Below the pieces are notes generated by a model, which was given only the letters and a program-made list of their open reading frames with translations, did not search any database and was not told where the DNA came from. A DNA stretch of 64,000 nt from the NCBI RefSeq assembly GCF_021730395.1, contig NC_069376.1, positions 10,635,001 to 10,699,000 on the forward strand, in the 5' to 3' direction. This document shows, piece after piece, positions 58,132 through 64,000 of this stretch. Both the position numbers and the translations under genes were made by a program. Origin of the DNA: Mercenaria mercenaria. Lineage: Eukaryota > Mollusca > Bivalvia > Venerida > Veneridae. Every line of letters starts with the position of its first letter. Position 1 is the first letter of the stretch.

Positions 58132-58861
58132 CATTTTTTAATTTGTTGTATATATCTTCTTTGCTTTCTGCTTTTGATTTCTCAATCTGCTTTAATGCTT
58201 CATCAGTTTCTAAATTAATCTTTGTAACTCCAGCTTTGGCTTCAACTTCTATCTTGTTAACCCCTTCCTCAGCATATTCTTTTAGGTGTTCCATTCGAGT
58301 AAGTGCCTCTGTTCTCATTCCTTTCACCCCTTCGTCTCTGGCTCCCACTATTTGTTTTACAGCTTCACCAGCCTCTGTTGAAATCGTTTTCACCTGAGTA
58401 TGGGCTTCCGCTTCCAACGTGTTAATTCCAGCAGTAGCCTCTGTTTTCAACCTTTTAACTTCTTGATCAGTCTCTTCTGCTATCTTTCTCTTAGCATTTA
58501 CTGTTTCTATCTGAACTTCTTCGATGACCGTTTTCGCAATAGTACGTCCTTCGGCCACTATAATCTCCTTTTGTTTTCCTCCTTCAGCTTGTACTTCTTT
58601 AACCGATTTCTTTCTTTGTTTTTCTATTTCATCCATCGCAGATTTACATGCTTGATCTAGCTGAGACATTGACGCTTTTCCTTGTCTGCCAATATCACTG
58701 ACATATTCATTTGTGATTTTGATAAGTTGTAACTTTTGCCTTTCAGCATCCTTTTTGTAATCATCTTTTGCTGTCCTTATTTCATCTTGAACTGCTTTAC
58801 AACCATCATCCAGCACTTTCCGAAGATCGTCTTTGCCAATGACCAAGGTATCATTTTGAAG
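58132..58861 (-). CDS. Long-helix (coiled-coil) protein exon with 11-residue repeats
   Basis: On the minus strand, acceptor CTATTCTAG precedes 58861 and donor ATG|GTAAGTG follows 58132; 243 codons are open between them. The exon starts at a codon border and ends in phase 1. No ATG lies in frame near its start, so earlier exons lie to the right. The protein is almost wholly charged and helical. Its second half is a regular 11-residue repeat of the form xEAxxxVxxIx, for example TEATAGINTLE, AEAHTQVKTIS, TEAGEAVKQIV and VEAKAGVTKIN, about ten in a row. Hydrophobic residues at positions 3, 7 and 10 give 4-3-4 spacing, the hendecad pattern of right-handed coiled coils or lipid-binding amphipathic helices. 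No named domain; function unknown. The frame past 58132 is intron. Confidence 0.75.
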
Positions 58862-59590
58862 CTAGAATAGATTCAAAATGATTATAGCCAGATATCGAAA
58901 GATGATAATTTTGATTAATGTTTATTACTTGTTTTTGCACATTAATATTTATAACAATATATGTTAATATATGACATTACAAACAAAACGTACATAATGC
59001 AAAAAAAAAGCAAAGAGATCTCCTTTAAAAAAAAAGCGTGTGTCCCCCAATACCGCTTCATTCAGTCGCTAAACAAACTTTTTCAGTTTAAAGACATTTT
59101 GTCCTAAAATAACGACAAGAAACGAACCATATATACTTTTAGGTCCTCAAAAATAACTGAATTACACTAATTAACTCACACAACCTTAGATTGTGGTCAG
59201 TATTTTAATAATACCTGATGCACATTTTTGGCATTTGCTTTACAGTCAGAAAAATGCAACCTAAATATTATAGTCATATTTCAACAGCATACATATTTTA
59301 ACTCATATAATCCGCTTAAAACTAGCGAGAAAAGAAGTTTTCCCTTTAAACGGGTTGAATCCATTTGATCACAAATGCCAGGCGAATACGAAGAGTAAAT
59401 TAAGTCTAATATTTCTTCAAAATTAGGAAGAAAAGTAAATTTTGTAAGCATATTTTGGAGAAAAGAAAGTTAATTCACATTTGTTTCTGTTCGGTAATGT
59501 TTCGTTAATTGAAAGCTAATCCCATATACTTTGGTAAAAAATGTTTATATGCTCATAGCTTGATGTAGAAAGAATCCCTGATATTAAAAA
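58862..59590. other. Intron or intergenic, no exon found
   Basis: Presumed upstream intron of the helical-protein gene on the minus strand. AT-rich, nothing else supportable. Confidence 0.4.
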
Positions 59591-61780
59591 AACAAGAGAT
59601 CACAGAGTGATCTTGGCGCCCACCAATGTGCCATTTTTGAGTGTTCCAAATTTCAAGACTTATTGACTACCTCAAGGTCAAATTTCATTTCCGTACACAA
59701 CACTGTGCATGTGGTCCAAATTCAAAAGCTGTAGCTTGAGAAATGTGAAAGTAGGTCACTAGGTCAATGTCAATGTCAAAGTTTGTTTCAGTACACAATC
59801 CCATGCATATGGTCTAAATTTGAAGCCTGTAGCTACAGAAATGTGGAAGTAGGTCACTAGGTCAATCTTAAGGTCAAAGTTCATTTTGGTACACAAAACT
59901 ATGCAAGTGGTCCAAATTTGAAGGCTCAAAGTTCATTTCGGTACACAAAACTATGCCTGTGGTCCAAATTTAAAGACTATAGCTTGAGAAATGTAAAAGT
60001 AGGTCACTAGGTCAAAATCAAGGTTAAATTTTATTTCAGAATACAAAACTATGCATGTGGTCCAAATTTGAAGCCTGTACCTTCAAAAATGTGAAAGTAG
60101 GTCACTAGGTCAATGTAAAGGTCCAAGTTCATTTCGGTACACAAAACTATGCAAGTGGTCCAAATTTGAAGGCTGTAGCTTGAGAAATGTAAAAGTACGT
60201 CACTAGGTCAAAATCAAGGTCAAATTTTATTTCAGAATACAAAACTATGCATGTGGTCCAAATTTGAAGCCTGTACCTTAAAAATGTGAAAGTAGGTCAC
60301 TAGGTCAATGTAAAGGTCAAAGTTCATTTCGGTACACAAAACTATGCAAGTGGTCCAAATTTGAAGGCTGTAGCTTGAGAAATGTAAAAGTAGGTCACTA
60401 GGTCAAAATCATGGTCAAATTTTATTTCGGAATACAAAACTATGCATGTGGTCCAAATTTGAAGCCTGTACCTTAAAAATGTGGAAGTAGGTCACTAGGT
60501 CAATGTGAAGGTCAAAGTTTTTTTCGGCACACAAAACTATGCATGTGGTTCAAATTTGAAGGCTGTAGCTTGAGAAATGTGAAAGTAGGTCACTAGGGCA
60601 AAATCAATGTCAAATTTCATTTTGAAACACGTAACTATGCATATGGTCCAAATTTGACGCCTGTACCTTCAAAAATGTGAAAGTAGGTCACTAGGTCAAA
60701 ATCAAGGTCAAAGTTTTTTCCAGTGCACAAAACTATGCACGTGGTCCAAATTTGAAGGCTGTAGCTACAGAAATGTGAAAGTAGGTCACTAGGTCAAAAT
60801 CAAGGTCAACTCATGTCAAGGTTCATCTTGCCACTCAAAAATATACAAGTGGTCCAAATTTGAAGGCTGTAGCTACAGAAATGTGAAAGTAGGTCACTAG
60901 GTCAAAATCAAGGTCAACTTGTGTCAAGGTTCATCTTGCCACTCAAAAATATACATGTGGTCCAAATTTGAATGTTTTAGTTATTGACAAGAACATTTTA
61001 AAAGCTTTTCCCTATATAAGTCTATATGAACCATGTGACCCCCGGGGCGGGGCCATTTTTGGCCCTAGGGCGATAATTTGAACAAACTTGGTAGAGAACC
61101 ACTAGATGATGCTACATTACAAGTATCAAAGCCTTAGGCTTTGTGGTTTGGACAAGAAGATTTTCAAAGTTTTTCCATATATAAGTCTATGTAAACTATA
61201 TGACCCCCAGGGCGGGGCCATATATGACCCTAGGGGTATAATATGAACAATCTTAGTTGAAGACCACTAGATGATGTCACATATAAAATATCAAAGCCCT
61301 AGGCCCTGTGGTTTTGGACAAGGGGTTATTCAAAGTTTTTCCCTATATAAGTCATTATAAACTATGTGACCCCCAGGGCGGGGCCATATTTGACCCCAGA
61401 GAAATAATTCGAATCATCTTGGTAGAGGACCACTAGATGATGCTTCAAACCAAATATCAAAGCCCTAGGCTCTGTGGTTTTGGATAAGAAGGTTTTCAAT
61501 GTTTTTCCCTATATAAATCTATGTAAAATATAGAAATAAACAAAGGGCCATAACTCACTCATAAATTGTTGAACCAGTCTGATTTTCAGGGGGACACAAC
61601 TAGGGTACCAATACATCATTCTGACAAAGTTTGGTCAAAATCCCCCCAGTAGTTTCTGAGGAGATGCGATAACGAGAAATTGTTAACGGACGGACGGACG
61701 GACGGACGGAATGACGGACGGACGGACCACGGACGCAGAGTGATTTTAATAGCCCACCATCTGATGATGGTGGGCTAAAA
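59591..61780 (+). mobile_element. Complete pearl-like element, GATCACAGAGTGATC type
   Basis: Left end AACAAGAGATCACAGAGTGA with hairpin GATCAC-AGA-GTGATC, then GGCGCCCACC. About 13 units of 97-105 bases carry GTAGGTCACTAGGTCAA and ATGTGGTCCAAATTTGAAG. Then three units of about 165 bases carry GTGACCCCC(G/A)GGGCGGGGCCA. An (ACGG)n tract (61687-61730) follows, and the right hairpin AGCCCACCAT-CTG-ATGATGGTGGGCT ends in AAAA. It shows every part of the shared grammar. Confidence 0.9.
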
Positions 61781-61834
61781 AGAAAAAAGACATAAAAAGT
61801 ACATTTGATTTCTCTTGTCAAAACAGTTTTGTGC

Positions 61835-63453
61835 TACGCCGCATAAGAGCATCGCCGCATAAACGTGTTTTTTTTTTCGTTTATGCGGTGATTTTCAACG
61901 CATAAACAGGACTTTCTTATGTGGTAAAAAGGCACACTTTTGCCGCATAAAAAACAATTAAAGACGATTTCGGGAGTTTCGTGTTTTTTGGGTTTTTTTT
62001 TTTCATATAGACAAAGAAGGAAAATTGCAAACTGTTCCATAGATTTTTTTTTAAACTTGGTATGATTATAGAAAATCACATCAGGAAGAAATTTATGAGA
62101 AAAAAATCGGGGGTCACCGTCCTACTTTTTGAGTTATCTGCCCTTGAATCTGAGATTTTTGCTATTATGTCATTTTCAAGGGCAGATAACTCAAAATCAA
62201 GCCTACTGATACTTCATACAATTTCATATTCTTGTTTGTTATCTCAATTTCAGACATTCTGCAAAGTTTTAAATAATTCGTTCAAATAGAATTATTGCTA
62301 TACTTCAATGAGTAAGCATATTGAATTTTCCTTGAACAAAGGGAGATAATTTGAAAAAAATCTATTTGTTCGCGTAAGAGACTATTGAAAGATATCTGTC
62401 TGATGAAAGTTCTGTAAAGTTGGTACACTGACACGGAATAAAGTAAAAACCATTTATTTTAAATGACAATTAGTATGACTAGACGCAAATTTAAGTAATC
62501 TGCCCTTGAAAATGACCTAAAATAGTAAAAATCCCAGATTCAAGGGCAGATAACTCAAAATGTAGGACGGTGACCCTCGATTTTTTTTCTCATAAATTTC
62601 TTCCTGGGGTAATTTTCTATAATCATGCCAAGTTTAAGAAAATTCTATTGAACAGTTTGTAATTTTCCTTCTTTGTCTATATGAAAAAAGCATGAAACTC
62701 CCGAAATCGTCTTTAAAACTCATACTAGTACAATAGTGGTTGATAAAGTTTCATCAAGATCGGACTTAGTTTTTTGTGTCCACTTAACCAAGCTTTGAAC
62801 TAGACTTTTAGAGACGTAATTTCTGACAAAGATGTGCCACAAAATAACAATAAAACAAATGTTTACTGACTAGGTCAAGGACTATAACACTGTCATTAAT
62901 ATATGTATGTATAAATGAAAACTCGTGTGCACAACTTCACATGCCAGTGAACATTTGTGTAAAGTTTGGTGACTCTATGTGTGGTAGGTAAGGAGCTATG
63001 CGAGCACTAAAATTATTCTGAAAAGAATATCTCAATTTTGACTGAATCAAGGGTCATAATTATGTCGTTACTGGAACAATAAAAATAAAAATGATTAAAG
63101 CAGGTACACAGCTTCATACACCAATGAATAAATGTAAGTGACTCTGGAGACTCCCATGTCACAAGATTTCGGGACGGACGGACGGACGGACGGACGGACA
63201 TCATCATCATCATCATCATCAACATCAACATCATCATCATCGTTTTTGTTGAAATATTAGAACTCTATTTTTTAGCTTTATAATAAATGGTTAAGTTAAT
63301 CCTCTTTATGTGGCAAAAAGACACAGCTGCGCCCCATATAAACAATTTATGCTTTATGCGTTGAGCGTCGCCGCATAAACGTTTATGCGTTGAAAATCAC
63401 CTCATAAACGAAAAAAAAACACGTTTATGCGGCGATGCTGCTATGCGGCGTTA
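61835..63453. mobile_element. 1.6-kb foldback element, GCCGCATAAACG type
   Basis: Left arm (61835 to about 62205) and right arm (62495-62725 plus 63288-63453) are inverted copies, from TACGCCGCATA(A/G) and CATCGCCGCATAAACGTG outside to GGGCAGATAACTCAAAAT inside. The right arm is interrupted at about 62730-63287 by an array fragment. Shared inner words include ATAGACAAAGAAGGAAAATT and GGTCACCGTCCTAC. No target duplication is certain. Confidence 0.8.
62730..63287 (+). repeat. Pearl-like array fragment with (GGAC)n and (CAT)n
   Basis: Units with TGTGTAAAGTTTGGTGACTC and AAGGGTCATAATTATGTCG, then (GGAC)n at 63173-63200 and (CATCAT)n to 63240. The homologous left arm of the foldback lacks it, so it is an insertion. 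The methionine-rich minus-strand frame across the CAT tract is an artefact. Confidence 0.7.
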
Positions 63454-64000
63454 CAGTGCTACCTTTACGGGATAATATTGCAGAAAAAAAATTGTCAGTT
63501 TAATTAATTCACAAGTCATTCTCAAAACATCTCAGTTTGAAAAAAAAATGGTCTAGATAACACAATTTTACCATAAAATATGACGACTCTTTAAATGAAT
63601 ACAGTTAATACATCTTGTTAATTTGATTTTTTTACAATACATATATAATAAATTGCGATGTAAGTTATCCGGTCCACATAAAGCAAGTTCTATATAACTA
63701 TGCAATTGAAATATGTCATTTATGATAATAAACTCATAAAAATTTAGAATCGTTTGATAGTGTTTTGATTTGGAAAATAAGATATAAATAACTTGACAAA
63801 ATATGTTATAAAATTCTTATATTTTCATCATAGTTTTCAACAGACATCTAGTTGTCACAGTGTAAGATCTATCATTTCGCAGTCAGAAAAGAAAAGCTGT
63901 TACAGTAGTAATTCGTGCATATTATGATTTTCATATTTTTACTAATTCTTGTACAGCAGATACAGTTACTGTTTTAAGTGATACAAAAATCATAGGGTCG
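63454..64000. other. Gene-free stretch
   Basis: AT-rich sequence with no supportable feature. Confidence 0.4.

Noticed and set aside
63013-63240. Methionine-rich minus-strand frame
   Set aside because: Reverse reading of a CAT microsatellite next to a GGAC tract.
1-64000. CRISPR arrays, bacterial operons, Shine-Dalgarno sites
   Set aside because: The sequence is eukaryotic; the tandem arrays here have long diverged units without constant repeats and unique spacers.
1-64000. LTR retroelements, Polintons or other virus-like copies
   Set aside because: No paired LTRs, integrase, capsid, protease-RT cassette or DNA polymerase B text was recognised. The long inverted arms at 25-30 kb were considered for a Polinton and rejected, as no such gene is present.

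Overview
The window looks like a piece of a bivalve mollusc genome, most likely a heterodont clam. It is AT-rich, gene-poor, has spliced exons with GT-AG borders, and is packed with tandem-array non-autonomous elements of the 'pearl'/Helentron-associated kind known from bivalves. SINE-like repeats with tRNA heads and a tail ending in GTTAAA-(CAAA)n also fit molluscs. The lineage call is from pattern recognition only.

Genes are few. On the + strand two exons (17348-18373 and 18831-19253) encode a chymotrypsin-fold serine peptidase with His, Asp and GDSGS Ser all visible and phase-1 introns on every side; a 48-base mini-exon at 9342-9389 has matching phase. On the - strand one exon (58132-58861) encodes a long helix built of 11-residue repeats. 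At 4.5-8.1 kb lies a broken gene of the DUF3504/Crypton-type tyrosine-recombinase family; one of its exons is split by a hAT element with an exact 8-base target duplication. A 5'-truncated LINE reverse-transcriptase end (16.4-17.3 kb) lies just before the first peptidase exon.

Layout: 0-4.5 kb, SINE and pearl debris and AT-rich DNA; 4.5-8.1 kb, recombinase pseudogene with hAT; 9-14 kb, small foldback elements, a 32-base minisatellite and a 2.3-kb TIR element; 14-17.3 kb, pearl-like array and LINE; 17.3-19.3 kb, peptidase; 21-25 kb, dispersed repeats; 25.4-30.5 kb, a 5.1-kb foldback with about 1.3-kb arms carrying several nested insertions; 31-53.4 kb, a dense field of pearl-like elements, many inserted inside one another, around a second large inverted structure (42.7-50.3 kb); 53-59 kb, sparse DNA with a repeat copy and the helical exon; 59.6-61.8 kb, another pearl-like element; 61.8-63.5 kb, another foldback.

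The most striking signal is structural. Pearl-like families with unrelated cores share one end grammar: AACAAGAG, a tiny perfect hairpin, a short inverted repeat, a tandem array, an ACGG or GACGCC microsatellite, then the inverted repeat or a terminal hairpin ending in GCTAA(AA). No LTR retroelement, Polinton or virus-like gene was recognised. All family calls are from reading alone, without database search.
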